Shown here one piece after another: positions 9,673 to 18,193 of a stretch of 64,000 nucleotides of DNA; positions within the stretch are counted from its first letter, which is position 1; each line of letters begins with the position of its first letter. This DNA comes from Methylocystis heyeri (GTDB taxonomy: Bacteria; Pseudomonadota; Alphaproteobacteria; Rhizobiales; Beijerinckiaceae), in contig NZ_CP046052.1 of assembly GCF_004802635.2 (NCBI RefSeq), positions 3,635,501 to 3,699,500 of the forward strand, read 5' to 3'. Made by a program: the position numbers and the translations under genes. The notes below the pieces were generated by a model, which saw nothing but the letters and a program-made list of their open reading frames with translations, was not told the DNA's origin and did not search any database.

Positions 9673-10440
9673 TCAGAGCGAGGTGACGTGTTCAAGCGGC
9701 GCCAGAAGATGCTCTCTTAAAAATATCATGTCGGCCTGGAGTGGCAGGCCGTGAGTCAAACTGACTTGATTGAACACCCCCGCCAATCGAAAGCCTGCTT
9801 TATTGAGGTAATCAATCACCTCCCATGCGCACGCCTGACTTTTATATAGGGGGACATATGAAACTTCACAATAAATCACGGCGAAGCGATCGAGATAGTC
9901 GTTCGAAGCCATGAGGACCTCGAGTTCGAAACCCTGAACGTCGATCTTGAGTAGATTGAATTTGCCGAACTCTTCCACGCGAATGAATTCTCTAAGAGGA
10001 CCACAATGTACCTCTTCCGTCCTGATGGCGCGGGTCCCAAAGGCGACGGATTGCAAATCGCCGACTTCCAGCAACGATGACGAGTCGTCGTGCTCAGTCA
10101 CGTTGATGAGACGCTTCTCCGGGGACGGACTGATAGCCGCATTAACTAATCGGACACGCTCGTCGGAACCGAAGATCGATCTGAAAATCGCCGCAGGTTG
10201 TGAAAGTGGTTCGAAACAAATTACCCGACTGGTTGGGAACCTCTCCAGTGCAAAAGCGGCGAATTGGCCTTTGTTGGCTCCGACGTCGACGATGAGATCG
10301 AAATCGTTTTCGAACCGGGCGAAGGCGGGTTTGTGCTCAATGCTCGCAAAAACGCCTCGTGTCGCCGCCTTTCGGAAGGTTCGAGTCGATACAGCGGCCG
10401 CAAGTTTGCGGATCCTGAGGACAGCACGGGAAATATCCAC
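9673..10440 (-). CDS. FkbM family methyltransferase
   Basis: A 255-residue FkbM-type SAM methyltransferase. The SAM site VDVGANKGQFAAFAL lies near residue 51, followed by VICFEPLSQPA, and the family's NLLKIDVQGFELEVL stretch is intact near residue 160. FkbM members O-methylate sugars or polyketides and are frequent in exopolysaccharide and O-antigen clusters, where terminal methylation can end chain growth. It is the third methyltransferase in this cluster. Nearly 1 kb without a convincing gene separates it from the sugar dehydrogenase upstream, so it may have a separate promoter. Confidence 0.88.
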   Translation of the reverse strand: MDISRAVLRIRKLAAAVSTRTFRKAATRGVFASIEHKPAFARFENDFDLIVDVGANKGQFAAFALERFPTSRVICFEPLSQPAAIFRSIFGSDERVRLVNAAISPSPEKRLINVTEHDDSSSLLEVGDLQSVAFGTRAIRTEEVHCGPLREFIRVEEFGKFNLLKIDVQGFELEVLMASNDYLDRFAVIYCEVSYVPLYKSQACAWEVIDYLNKAGFRLAGVFNQVSLTHGLPLQADMIFLREHLLAPLEHVTSL

Positions 10441-11393
10441 GGGGTCTTCCTTCTCGATTCTTTTTTAAGTTGACCGACGATATCGGGACATAAAGCAGGC
10501 GTCTGGGCGTTGCCAAGACGACGAGCGCCCCACTGGTGGGCTTATCGTGATTCAAGCTTTGAATTTGCCGGTTCGCATCGCGCAACCTGTCGGCGCGATC
10601 TGTCGCCGGCGTTCGCCAATTGGAGCACAGCCCATGCGCGCTCCGGCGATGAGTGAAGGCCAATGTCTGGAAGCGGATGTCAGCCCCCCGCGAGCCGGGT
10701 GCTCTATACGGTTCTCGCGGCGGAGCAGACCGAACATATGGGTGGCATAGCAAGCCCGGCGGTCGGTTCCGCTTCTTCGGCAGGAGGCCTTTAGGATGCC
10801 GTTGTGGGAGAGAAACCAGGGGGCGTTCTATGAAACCGCGTCGATCGACGCCTGCAGAAAGGGCGGTCGCGATCAGCCGACTGGCTTTGCGCGGCAAGAG
10901 CGCGTGCTTGCAGAAGGCGGACGATGATTGCTTCCTCTTCCAGAGTCAGCGCCGTTGACGTTGGAGCTTTCAGCCCCTGATCTCACAATGCCCTTGGCGC
11001 CCCCAGATGCGGGAAATGGACATAGGTGTTAATAAATGGCGGCATTCGGCCGAAGACTTCTTGGACGAACTCGGTAAGTGCAAACGGATCGTGTTGGGGG
11101 TAGTAAAACAAATCAGGTCTGGGGCGAGGCTGTTGGCTGCGACGCTATTGGAGCATTTAGAGCGCGTTCGGCTTAAACGCAGTCGAACGCGCTCCAAATC
11201 TCATTGACGGAGCATGTTGTTTTCCAAAAACCGTTTCGCATTTTTTTGGGAACATGCTTTAGAGCGCTTTCCGACCAGACGACAGCGTCTGGTCGATAAG
11301 AAATCGCTCCAGATTCAAAAAGCTGGAGCAAAATCTTATCGAAAAAGTCTATCAACTTTTTCTGATTTTGCTCTAGCCTTTCTCTACGTTCGA
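10441..11393. other. Long intergenic stretch with a multi-hairpin repeat
   Basis: No gene is supportable here. The half next to the dehydrogenase gene is built from nested inverted repeats, annotated separately. In the minus direction a frame of about 50 codons ending near 10979 reads like ordinary protein (DLFYYPQHDPFAL, then FINTYVHFPHLG) but has no start codon and no family I recognise; it could be the tail of a decayed gene or chance. Confidence 0.5.
11160..11375. repeat. Composite intergenic palindromic repeat, copy 1
   Basis: Successive inverted repeats: GAGCGCGTTCG (11160-11170) with CGAACGCGCTC (11184-11194); AGCATGTT (11211-11218) with AACATGCT (11251-11258), enclosing an A-run and a T-run; CCAGACG with CGTCTGG around 11275-11291; and CTCCAG with CTGGAG around 11307-11318. 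The second hairpin, with its flanks, recurs almost base for base at 48335-48396, so this is a dispersed element, not a gene-specific terminator. It lies just downstream of the sugar dehydrogenase stop and might also stabilise or end that transcript. Confidence 0.8.
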
Positions 11394-12725
11394 TCAGGCT
11401 TTGAAAATATTGTCGCCGGTTATCGAACGACGAGTATAAATATTTCTAGTGTCGACGACAATAGATGCCGCGCTTCTCAGGGCGTCATAGTCGATTACGT
11501 CGTGATCCGTTACTACGAGCGCCACGGTGAATTTTTCAGCAGCGAGGTCTTCCCAGTGGATTGACTTACGACCGGTTAGATTTGCGTGCTCACGCGTCGC
11601 AGGTATCACGGGAACATGAGGATCGTAGAATGAAACCTTCGCCCCTCTGTCCTCCAATATCTCAATGATACGCAATGCGGGACTTTCGCGCATATCATCG
11701 ATGTTTTTCTTGTACGCGATGCCAACAACCAATACATTGGTCGCCGAAAGACCTATTTTTAAATTCGCATCTACGTGTCGCGCGACTTTTTCCACGACGT
11801 AGCGAGGCATGGTCGTGTTCACTTCGCCGGCTAGCTCGATAAATTTCGTCGAGACCTCAAATTCGCGCGCCTTCCATGTCAGATAGAAGGGATCGATCGG
11901 AATGCAGTGCCCCCCCAAGCCCGGGCCCGGGTAAAACGGCATGTAGCCAAAGGGTTTTGTCTTAGCAGCCTCGATTACTTCCCAAACGTCGATGCCCATT
12001 GCGTCGTAAACTATTTTCAACTCGTTCACGAGCGCGATGTTTACAGCGCGAAAAATATTTTCAGTCAGTTTGGCTGCCTCAGCTGCTCGGGTTGAGCTCA
12101 CAGATGTAACTGAGGAGACGATATTTTCATACAACGCGACCGCGAGCTGCAACGACGCCTCGTCGTCGGCTCCAACCACCTTCGGAATGGTTCTTGTCGT
12201 AAAGTGAGCATTGCCCGGATCTTCGCGCTCAGGAGAAAAGGCGAGGAAGTAATCCGTTCCGTAGACCAATCCTGTCGCGTCGAGTATTGGCTTGACGACT
12301 TCCGCTGTAGTTCCGGGCCAGGTGGTGGACTCCAATGCAACGAGTTGGCCTTTCCTCAGCTTCTTTGCGATAACTTCGGTGGTCCTTACTACGTGAGTGA
12401 GATCCGGGTCACGGTTTTGAGTCAGAGGGGTGGGCACGCAAATGATGACGGCATCCACCTCATCGAGTCGCGAGAAGTCCATCGTCGCATTTAAAAGGCC
12501 CGTATGCATCGCTTCCGCGATCGAACCGGCGGAGATATGCTTGAGATAACTCTGGCCCGCGTGGATAGCTTCGATTTTATCCGGGTCGATGTCAAACCCG
12601 AGGGTTCGATATCCACCCATCGCTGCCGATAAAGCCAACGGCAACCCGACGTAGCCCAGGCCAACGATGCCGACGCTGATTTTTTTAGTCTTGAAGTCCT
12701 CAAGCAGCTGATTGATGGCTATCAA
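11394..12725 (-). CDS. UDP-sugar (probably UDP-GlcNAc) 6-dehydrogenase
   Basis: A 443-residue nucleotide-sugar dehydrogenase of the WbpA/UDP-GlcNAc type. NAD-binding VGIVGLGYVGLPLA is at about 18-31, the central ALESTTWPGTT and FSPERED motifs are present, and the catalytic cysteine is Cys274 in GPGLGGHCIPIDPFYLTWKA. The C-terminal domain (VLVVGIAYKKNIDDMRESPA) is complete. It oxidises the C6 alcohol of a UDP-hexose(amine) to a uronic acid, which predicts an acidic sugar in the polymer. An N-acetyl-sugar substrate is favoured by the WbpA-like active-site sequence and by the neighbouring YdjC-type deacetylase, but UDP-glucose cannot be excluded. Confidence 0.88.
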   Translation of the reverse strand: MIAINQLLEDFKTKKISVGIVGLGYVGLPLALSAAMGGYRTLGFDIDPDKIEAIHAGQSYLKHISAGSIAEAMHTGLLNATMDFSRLDEVDAVIICVPTPLTQNRDPDLTHVVRTTEVIAKKLRKGQLVALESTTWPGTTAEVVKPILDATGLVYGTDYFLAFSPEREDPGNAHFTTRTIPKVVGADDEASLQLAVALYENIVSSVTSVSSTRAAEAAKLTENIFRAVNIALVNELKIVYDAMGIDVWEVIEAAKTKPFGYMPFYPGPGLGGHCIPIDPFYLTWKAREFEVSTKFIELAGEVNTTMPRYVVEKVARHVDANLKIGLSATNVLVVGIAYKKNIDDMRESPALRIIEILEDRGAKVSFYDPHVPVIPATREHANLTGRKSIHWEDLAAEKFTVALVVTDHDVIDYDALRSAASIVVDTRNIYTRRSITGDNIFKA

Positions 12726-12817
12726 AGCATCCCTCCGTCCGAAAGATAAGCGTATTCGCCAGACATGATTGTTTGGCGGGTTCGAGTCGCGCGCTTCGAG
12801 CTGTAGTTTAGGGAGTT

Positions 12818-13582
12818 CTACGTTCTGGTGAGCGCGTCATAGGTAATCAGGTCGACTTCCGCATCAAGCCCAGCGCGCCAATCGCTGCGTATCAGCTGAG
12901 TTTCGTCCTCGAAATCCGGATGACCGGGGTGGCACATAATTTCAATGACCGCCCCGTCGAGACGCTTCAGATTCGACCTGAGTGCAGATAGATCAGTAAA
13001 ATAATCGGTAGTGTGACACTTGCCGATTGCGCGGAGCGCCGTGTTCCATATTTGCTTCTTCAGGCGCTGCGATGTGTTGGGGGCGTTCGCTGGCGCGTAT
13101 AGATTTTTGGTCAATCGGGCCGCCTTAATTCGATTTGCCTGTATGAGATATACGAGCAAAGGGAAAAGCATCGGTCGAGTGTGGATGTGGTGGTGCGAAT
13201 CAACGTGGCTGATGCGCCCCAGGGCGCTCCGCACGCGATTAATCTGGAGTTGAAGCTCTTCAATAATCGCGCGTTGTAGCGGAAGGCCGGGAGTTTGCGG
13301 TAATTGAGCGCTGGAAAATTCGCCGTTGCCGTCGAGTAGTGGTTCCAGCTCGGGATTTTTCGATAGGGGAGCAAATTGAGTAATATTCAAATGGACGCCG
13401 AAGGAGCATTCGGGAAGTTTCTTGGCGAAGGCGATCGCCTGATCGAACTCAGGGCCGTTGGCGATGATGGTGGCCGAGGTGACGGCCTTTGCTTCCATTA
13501 GTTCTGCGGTTTCGAGGTTGGCTTTTTTTGAAATTCCAAAATCATCGGCGTTCATAAGGCATTTGATGTATGGCCGCGTCAT
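12818..13582 (-). CDS. ChbG/HpnK (YdjC) family carbohydrate deacetylase
   Basis: About 254 residues with the metal-binding motifs of the YdjC fold: NADDFG near the N-terminus, VHLN, SHVDSHHHIH and MCHPGHP. These enzymes remove N-acetyl groups from amino sugars. I take the ATG at 13582 (MTRPYIK) as the start; a longer start nine codons upstream adds nothing conserved. It sits between a sugar dehydrogenase and GT4 genes on the same strand, so de-N-acetylation of a lipid-linked or polymeric amino sugar is the likely role. A second, clearly different paralogue (hpnK) is at 47381-48244. Confidence 0.82.
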   Translation of the reverse strand: MTRPYIKCLMNADDFGISKKANLETAELMEAKAVTSATIIANGPEFDQAIAFAKKLPECSFGVHLNITQFAPLSKNPELEPLLDGNGEFSSAQLPQTPGLPLQRAIIEELQLQINRVRSALGRISHVDSHHHIHTRPMLFPLLVYLIQANRIKAARLTKNLYAPANAPNTSQRLKKQIWNTALRAIGKCHTTDYFTDLSALRSNLKRLDGAVIEIMCHPGHPDFEDETQLIRSDWRAGLDAEVDLITYDALTRT

Positions 13583-13727
13583 TCCTCTTACGCCTTCTGC
13601 ATATAGCAAATGGTCAACGCTTCAAAAGTTTCGCGCTGAACCTGAAATTGAGGCCAATTCGTTCTGGATGCTTTTTTCGTTTCAGTTGCAGTTCATTACT
13701 GCGGAGGTGGCGATTTTTGACAGACCC

Positions 13728-14855
13728 TTAAGAATGCAGCACCTCGTTCACTGCTCGAAAATTTTGGACCATCGTTTCGATTTGGAGTTTTTCGTTGACG
13801 AATGAGGGGATGCGTTGTTTCAGACGCTCAAATCCCGGCTGGTCATCGAATAATTCGACAATGGCCGAAGCCATGCCGGAGGCGCCGGATTCGGACGCCA
13901 CGAGACGACCGGTTTCATTGTCGACGACATAAGCGATCTCGGGCCCATGAAAGGCGCCGCGCGGACCGCTTTCAAATGCGACGACGGGAATTCCGTAAGC
14001 CAGCGCATGGTTGATGGATAGTCCGCCTGGTCCGGGCAAAACGAAAATGTCGGAACCAAGAAACCAGGGCGCTAGTAGGTTTTCTTCGTATATTCCTTCG
14101 AGAAGGCTGATCCGCCCGTCTCCGCCACGGTTTCTCCATTCCTGCTGCAATGAATTGGCTTCCTCGCCTCCGCCGATCACAACGAGTCGCGCGTCTGGGT
14201 ACCGCTCCGCAACCTTTGCGAAAACATCGAAGAGCAAGAGAGCGTTGCGCTCCTTCGTCAAGCGCCCGCAAAAAAGCATTTGGGGCCAACCGAAACGATA
14301 TGCGTTTTGCGCATTGGCGGCGGCGTTTCGCGGTCCGGCAATGTCAATTGTGTTTTCGATCGTCACGGTCGGGATTGAAGGATCGACGCTCGAGATCCAA
14401 TTTTTTCCTGCTTCCGTGTATGTCGCGACGACATCCGCCTCTTTAAATAGGCGAAGCCTGACATTGTCTGATAAGCACGCCAGCACACTGCCCGGTTTTC
14501 GAGCAAGGTTGGGGCCATGAGTATGAAACGCGAGGCGGTTCAGACGCCCTACATGGCGGGCCAACGCGAAAACATACGTAGCCGGGAAATAAAGCGAAAA
14601 CTCTGAGATGAGCGCTACGTCTCGGGGCAGAGCCTTTAGAACCGAGAGTATGTCCGTGGGATAACGCGGGTCGTTGCAAAAAAAATCTATGGGAATGCGC
14701 TTTAGGTATGGCTGGTCTCCAACGAAACTCAAACCGCTCCCTGCAGGGGGCTCTGCGGCCGTTATCACAGTCCAACCGTATTCTTGATGCAAACGTCGAA
14801 AAAGCGGCTCCCTATAGTGGGGCACGACCTTCTGGAAAAAGTAAACCTCTCTCAT
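13728..14855 (-). CDS. Glycosyltransferase family 4, paralogue of the next cluster GT
   Basis: A GT-B enzyme of about 375 residues starting MREVYFFQKVVPHYR, with the GT4 C-terminal features: LFCGRLTKERNALLLFDVF, ARLVVIGGGEE, and a donor site with GSDIFVLPGPGGLSINHALA. I chose the ATG at 14855 over a TTG five codons upstream because it aligns with the start of the paralogue at 15506-16627. The two share the opening VYFFQKVVPHYR, the MSEFSL/ISEFSL stretch and the GPGGLSINHALAYG/GHGGLSINHALAYG loop, so they arose by duplication and probably add similar sugars. The donor is unknown. Confidence 0.87.
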   Translation of the reverse strand: MREVYFFQKVVPHYREPLFRRLHQEYGWTVITAAEPPAGSGLSFVGDQPYLKRIPIDFFCNDPRYPTDILSVLKALPRDVALISEFSLYFPATYVFALARHVGRLNRLAFHTHGPNLARKPGSVLACLSDNVRLRLFKEADVVATYTEAGKNWISSVDPSIPTVTIENTIDIAGPRNAAANAQNAYRFGWPQMLFCGRLTKERNALLLFDVFAKVAERYPDARLVVIGGGEEANSLQQEWRNRGGDGRISLLEGIYEENLLAPWFLGSDIFVLPGPGGLSINHALAYGIPVVAFESGPRGAFHGPEIAYVVDNETGRLVASESGASGMASAIVELFDDQPGFERLKQRIPSFVNEKLQIETMVQNFRAVNEVLHS

Positions 14856-15505
14856 GTAAATCAGATCCAAGCTGTGAGTTACTGAAGCGCCACAGTAGTC
14901 ATTTCCACCGGGGGCTTTGACCCGGCTTTATCGGCCGTCAACAGGGATTCCAATCCAATGATGAATTTCGAACGACGACGCGGAAACGTCGGAATTCGTG
15001 AGGGTTCGATCCCACTTTGTCGAAGGTTCATGTTGTAAAGAAGACCAAGGACCCCGCCGTTGAAATTCGAACGGTAATTTGAGCGTGCATATTTTCCAGA
15101 TTGCAGCGCGGTTTCCATCGGGAGCCCGGGCCGAATGATGACGTAGCCGAGATGCTGGACGCTTTGGCCGGCAGATGAATTTTGTCGGAGTGATCTTTGT
15201 CGGAATTACGCTGTCCACACTCCCGCCCCCGACGTTTCTCTCAGCCATGAAAATGTGAAAATAGGGGCTCCTTGAAACCTTTGATGGGATGCGTGGGTAG
15301 AAAGGCCGGAGTGTGAGCGAACCGTCTGGCGCAGCTTTTGGACTGGGCGCGGCGATACTTCGCGCGCGAAGATCGCATCATCAACAGGCGATTGACCCCG
15401 GTCGTTCTTACTCTGTCAGCGATCCGCTCGAGAGGATCGCGCGTCCGTGCGGCGTCAGGCGCCGAAGAATCGGTGCGCTGGACGCGAACCGCCGCCTGGA
15501 AGATT
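14856..15505. other. Intergenic stretch between duplicated GT genes
   Basis: 650 bases between the two paralogous glycosyltransferase genes. Several short open frames exist on both strands but none has recognisable domains or a convincing start. I see no clear terminator. It may hold remnants from the duplication. Confidence 0.4.
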
Positions 15506-16627
15506 TCATGATCGCAATATGGCGTCGACCCGGCCAAAATTGTGAACCATCGTCTCGATCCGCAGTCGGTCGTCAACGTACCGGGGAATCGAGGTGCGAA
15601 TGCTGTCGAGTTGATCCGGCTCGGCTAGAAGCGCGCATATCTCCGAGGCCATTCCATCGATCCCCTTCGTTGGTTCGACCAGTCGGCCCGTGGCTCCCGA
15701 TTGCACATATTCGATCTCGGGCGCGTGAAAAGAGCCGCGCTCGTCGGAAAAGGCGATTACCGGCAATCCATAGGCGAGAGCATGATTGATCGACAGACCG
15801 CCATGGCCGGGAATTATGAATAAATCCGACCCCAGAAACCAAGGCGCCAACTTCTTCTCTTCGTAAATCGCCTCGAGATAGACAATTCTTTCGTCGTCGC
15901 CACGTTTCCGACGCTCTCTCAGCATTACGGGCAGATCCTCGCCTGAGCCAATGACCACAAGTCGTAGATCGGGATATGTCGGCGCCAGTCGATCGAAGAG
16001 TTCCAGGAGCAAGGGCGCTCTTTTCTCGGGCAGCAACCGTGAACAGAACAACAGTTGCGGGAAGCCGAGACGGTGAGCCGTGGCGGTCGCCGCTGCAGCG
16101 CGCACATTGCCCACATCGATGGTGTTTTCGATCGTAACGGTTCTGACGCCAGGAGCGACACTATTGATCCATCGTTCGCCGGCCGAGGTATAAGTGGCGA
16201 CGACGTCCGCCAATTTGAAAAGTTGGACCCGAAGGGCGTCCGACAAAAACGCCATCGGCGCGCCGACCGGATGGGTCAGATTTTGACCATGAGTATGGAA
16301 GCCCAACCTTTTTATTTTTCCTGTGTGGCGCGCCGCCGCAAAGAGATAGGTTAACGGGAACCGCAAGGAAAACTCCGACATCAGTGCGATCGGCCCCGGT
16401 AGCCGATCGAGCGCGGACAAACCGCATGTCGGGTAATTCAAATTGTTTTGAAGGAATACGATCGGTATGTACTCCATGAAAGGCTCATGGGAAGACAGAA
16501 GCAATCCCCTTGGGTCGGGGGTGTGCTCCGCCGTTAGAACTTTCCAACCATAGGCGTGATACAAAGCGCGAAATAGGGCCAAGCGGTAGTGCGGCACGAC
16601 CTTTTGAAAGAAATATACATTAGTCAC
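15506..16627 (-). CDS. Glycosyltransferase family 4, first GT of the cluster
   Basis: A 373-residue GT-B enzyme beginning from GTG with TNVYFFQKVVPHYR. GT4 hallmarks are LLFCSRLLPEKRAPLLLELF, LRLVVIGSGED, and the acceptor/donor loop FLGSDLFIIPGHGGLSINHALAYGLPVIAF. It is clearly paralogous to the downstream gene at 13728-14855 over its whole length. It is the first sugar-acting gene after the RfaH-like regulator and its leader, the position often taken by genes whose expression depends on antitermination. Substrates are not deducible. Confidence 0.87.
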   Translation of the reverse strand: MTNVYFFQKVVPHYRLALFRALYHAYGWKVLTAEHTPDPRGLLLSSHEPFMEYIPIVFLQNNLNYPTCGLSALDRLPGPIALMSEFSLRFPLTYLFAAARHTGKIKRLGFHTHGQNLTHPVGAPMAFLSDALRVQLFKLADVVATYTSAGERWINSVAPGVRTVTIENTIDVGNVRAAAATATAHRLGFPQLLFCSRLLPEKRAPLLLELFDRLAPTYPDLRLVVIGSGEDLPVMLRERRKRGDDERIVYLEAIYEEKKLAPWFLGSDLFIIPGHGGLSINHALAYGLPVIAFSDERGSFHAPEIEYVQSGATGRLVEPTKGIDGMASEICALLAEPDQLDSIRTSIPRYVDDRLRIETMVHNFGRVDAILRS

Positions 16628-17210
16628 CTATCTTACCCCGCCCCTGCCGTTTCGGAGAGAGAGCCAAGCGCAGTGTGAATTGCTACTGGTTCCCAGTGTT
16701 GGAGGCTCGCTGCGGCGTCCACGCCGCGCCTGTTTTTATTTAACCGTAGTCGTCATTCGGGGCCCGTAGAAATATCTGGGTTGCGCACATTCATCGCCTG
16801 CGTGCGTATTTCTCGCCCGATGTCTCCCGGCGATTTCAGGCTGAAAGGCGTCGGCGAGGGCTTGAGGAACCGGCGTCAATAAACCGGCGCCTTTCGGATC
16901 GTCTGCACCTCGAGGCTGGTCGAAATGAGGGCCACTCCGCTCAAGATGCATTCTCAAAATATCGACCTCGAATCTGATGCTCTCGATTCACCCCCGATGG
17001 ATCGCCCTATGACGAAGCGACCATCTAGGCGTCATGCGTATTCCCCACGCTACCGCCATTCGGGTGCGTCTACACGCATCCGTCGTTGAGCCACGAGCGC
17101 TGGCTCACTTCCATCCCGCACGGACTCGCGCACAATGGAATCGATCGTGTCTCTTTACGCCGGACAAGGAATGTCCGCCAATAGCTTAGCGGCTTTTCCA
17201 GTATGCCCTT
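16628..17210 (-). other. Long untranslated leader of the polysaccharide genes
   Basis: 583 bases between the RfaH-like gene and the first glycosyltransferase, with no supportable gene. A 70-codon frame near 16736-16951 has no conserved features. The stretch contains the exact ops motif (17046-17057), so it is best read as a transcribed leader through which polymerase must be made processive. Confidence 0.5.
17046..17057 (-). promoter_or_regulatory. ops element (RfaH recruitment site)
   Basis: Read on the minus strand this is GGCGGTAGCGTG, identical to the 12-base ops core of enterobacterial JUMPstart leaders, where paused RNA polymerase exposes the non-template strand and recruits RfaH. It lies on the coding strand of the cluster, about 155 bases past the stop of an RfaH/NusG-like gene and about 420 bases before the first glycosyltransferase. 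A given 12-mer is expected roughly once per 17 Mb of random single strand, so its occurrence in this leader is unlikely to be chance. That the local NusG paralogue reads it is inference. Confidence 0.7.
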
Positions 17211-17747
17211 CTAACCCAGCCGCTCCACCCATTCAAGCGCCGCAGAAGTGCGGATATGCCCGCCCATTATCTCGAGTAAAACTTCGACGCGACCGCGTTC
17301 GTCGAGGCGTTCCAAAATGCCGAGAGCATGCGCCAATGGCCCCGCCGTCAAGCGCACCTTCTGGCCAGGCTGCATATCTTCTGCGATCCTCATCCGGCCG
17401 ACGGGATCGGCCGACTGGATGAGATCCTCCACCACGCCGACCGGAACAGGCGCCGGCCGATCGTCGACCATGAAGAGACCGGCGACGCCGATCGTACCGT
17501 TGACGCTGCGCCAGCGATCCCGGCCGAGATCGAGTGAAACGAAGAGATAACGCGGAAATAGCGGAGCGTTGACGGTCCGCAACTGTCGCGCGTGCCGCAC
17601 AGTGCGCGGGCGTCGCGGCAAAAAGCTGTGAAAGCCCTGGGCTTCCAGCTGCATTTGAGCCGTCCCCTCCTTATGCGGAAGGGTTTGCGCCAGATACCAT
17701 CGCCGGCTTGTTGCCGCCATCGACTGAGACAAAGCCCGCAAGTTCAT
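17211..17747 (-). CDS. NusG-family specialised antiterminator, RfaH-like
   Basis: About 178 residues from the ATG at 17747, which has GGAG five bases before it; the longer frame from a TTG is less likely. The N-terminal NGN domain is clear: RRWYLAQTLPHKEGTAQ, then APLFPRYLFVSLDLGRDRW, closely matching RfaH's PLFPNYLF region. A KOW-like C-terminal segment follows (QPGQKVRLTAGPLAHALGIL). Such paralogues bind paused RNA polymerase at ops and suppress Rho-dependent termination in long surface-polysaccharide operons. It is the first gene of the minus-strand cluster and is followed by a leader containing an exact ops motif. It is not the housekeeping NusG, which sits with secE and rplK. Confidence 0.85.
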   Translation of the reverse strand: MNLRALSQSMAATSRRWYLAQTLPHKEGTAQMQLEAQGFHSFLPRRPRTVRHARQLRTVNAPLFPRYLFVSLDLGRDRWRSVNGTIGVAGLFMVDDRPAPVPVGVVEDLIQSADPVGRMRIAEDMQPGQKVRLTAGPLAHALGILERLDERGRVEVLLEIMGGHIRTSAALEWVERLG

Positions 17748-17980
17748 CAACACTCCGTCAACGCCTTCGCCGCCCGTCAGGCTACCTGGCTGCAACCGTT
17801 TGATGGCTAACGCTTAGCGAGCCTTTTTACCAAATGTGCGACAGGGCGCAACCAACTCTGGCTTTCGGTTTTGCCTAATAGGAATTTTATGAGGATTTTC
17901 CAGAGTGCGAGGCGAGCGCTTCGGGCCCGTTGCGATCGGGTGAACCACGGCGAGGGCGGCTCAGAATGCATTCGCGCCTG

Positions 17981-18032
17981 GGAGCGCATTTTTATCGCAA
18001 AAACATGCCTGCTTTTTGCGCAAATGCGCTCC
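17981..18032. repeat. Two-tier palindrome between TonB receptor and RfaH-like genes
   Basis: GGAGCGCATTT (17981-17991) pairs with AAATGCGCTCC (18022-18032), and inside it GCAAAAA (17997-18003) pairs with TTTTTGC (18013-18019). It may end the TonB receptor transcript, whose stop is about 160 bases upstream on the minus strand. Similar GC(T)nGCG hairpins recur at 33511-33554 and 48293-48317, which suggests an intergenic repeat family. The rest of the 17748-18193 gap shows nothing else. Confidence 0.65.
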
Positions 18033-18193
18033 GGGAGCCAAGTGCGTTGCGGCTCTCCATCGATCCCGCTATCTGCGCTCAGGCCGCTCGGCCTGAGCGG
18101 TTGGGAGTCTTTGTCGAAACGCCGAGACCCCAAATTCCCTGCTTGAGCCCGTTCCCTTCACGCGAACCGGCGCCCGCTTCGCCCGAAGACGCT

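Noticed and set aside
10550-10960. Overlapping frames of 60-186 codons on both strands between the FkbM gene and the repeat
   Set aside because: They have no recognisable motifs, no good ribosome-binding sites, and overlap each other on both strands as random open frames do in GC-rich DNA.
10979-11130. Minus-strand stretch that reads like ordinary protein (DLFYYPQHDPFAL, FINTYVHFPHLG)
   Set aside because: No start codon, only about 50 codons, preceded by a stop and matching no family I know; kept only as a note in the intergenic entry.
14990-15010. T-loop-like GGGTTCGATCCC considered as part of a tRNA gene
   Set aside because: No acceptor stem, anticodon arm or D arm could be folded around it.
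15241-15789. Several frames between the two GT4 genes, considered as a small gene or decayed third glycosyltransferase
   Set aside because: No GT4 motif is visible in any frame and composition is arginine/proline-rich as expected for shadows.
16736-16951. 70-codon frame in the leader after the ops motif, considered as a leader peptide
   Set aside because: No ribosome-binding site, no repeats or hydrophobic segment, nothing conserved.
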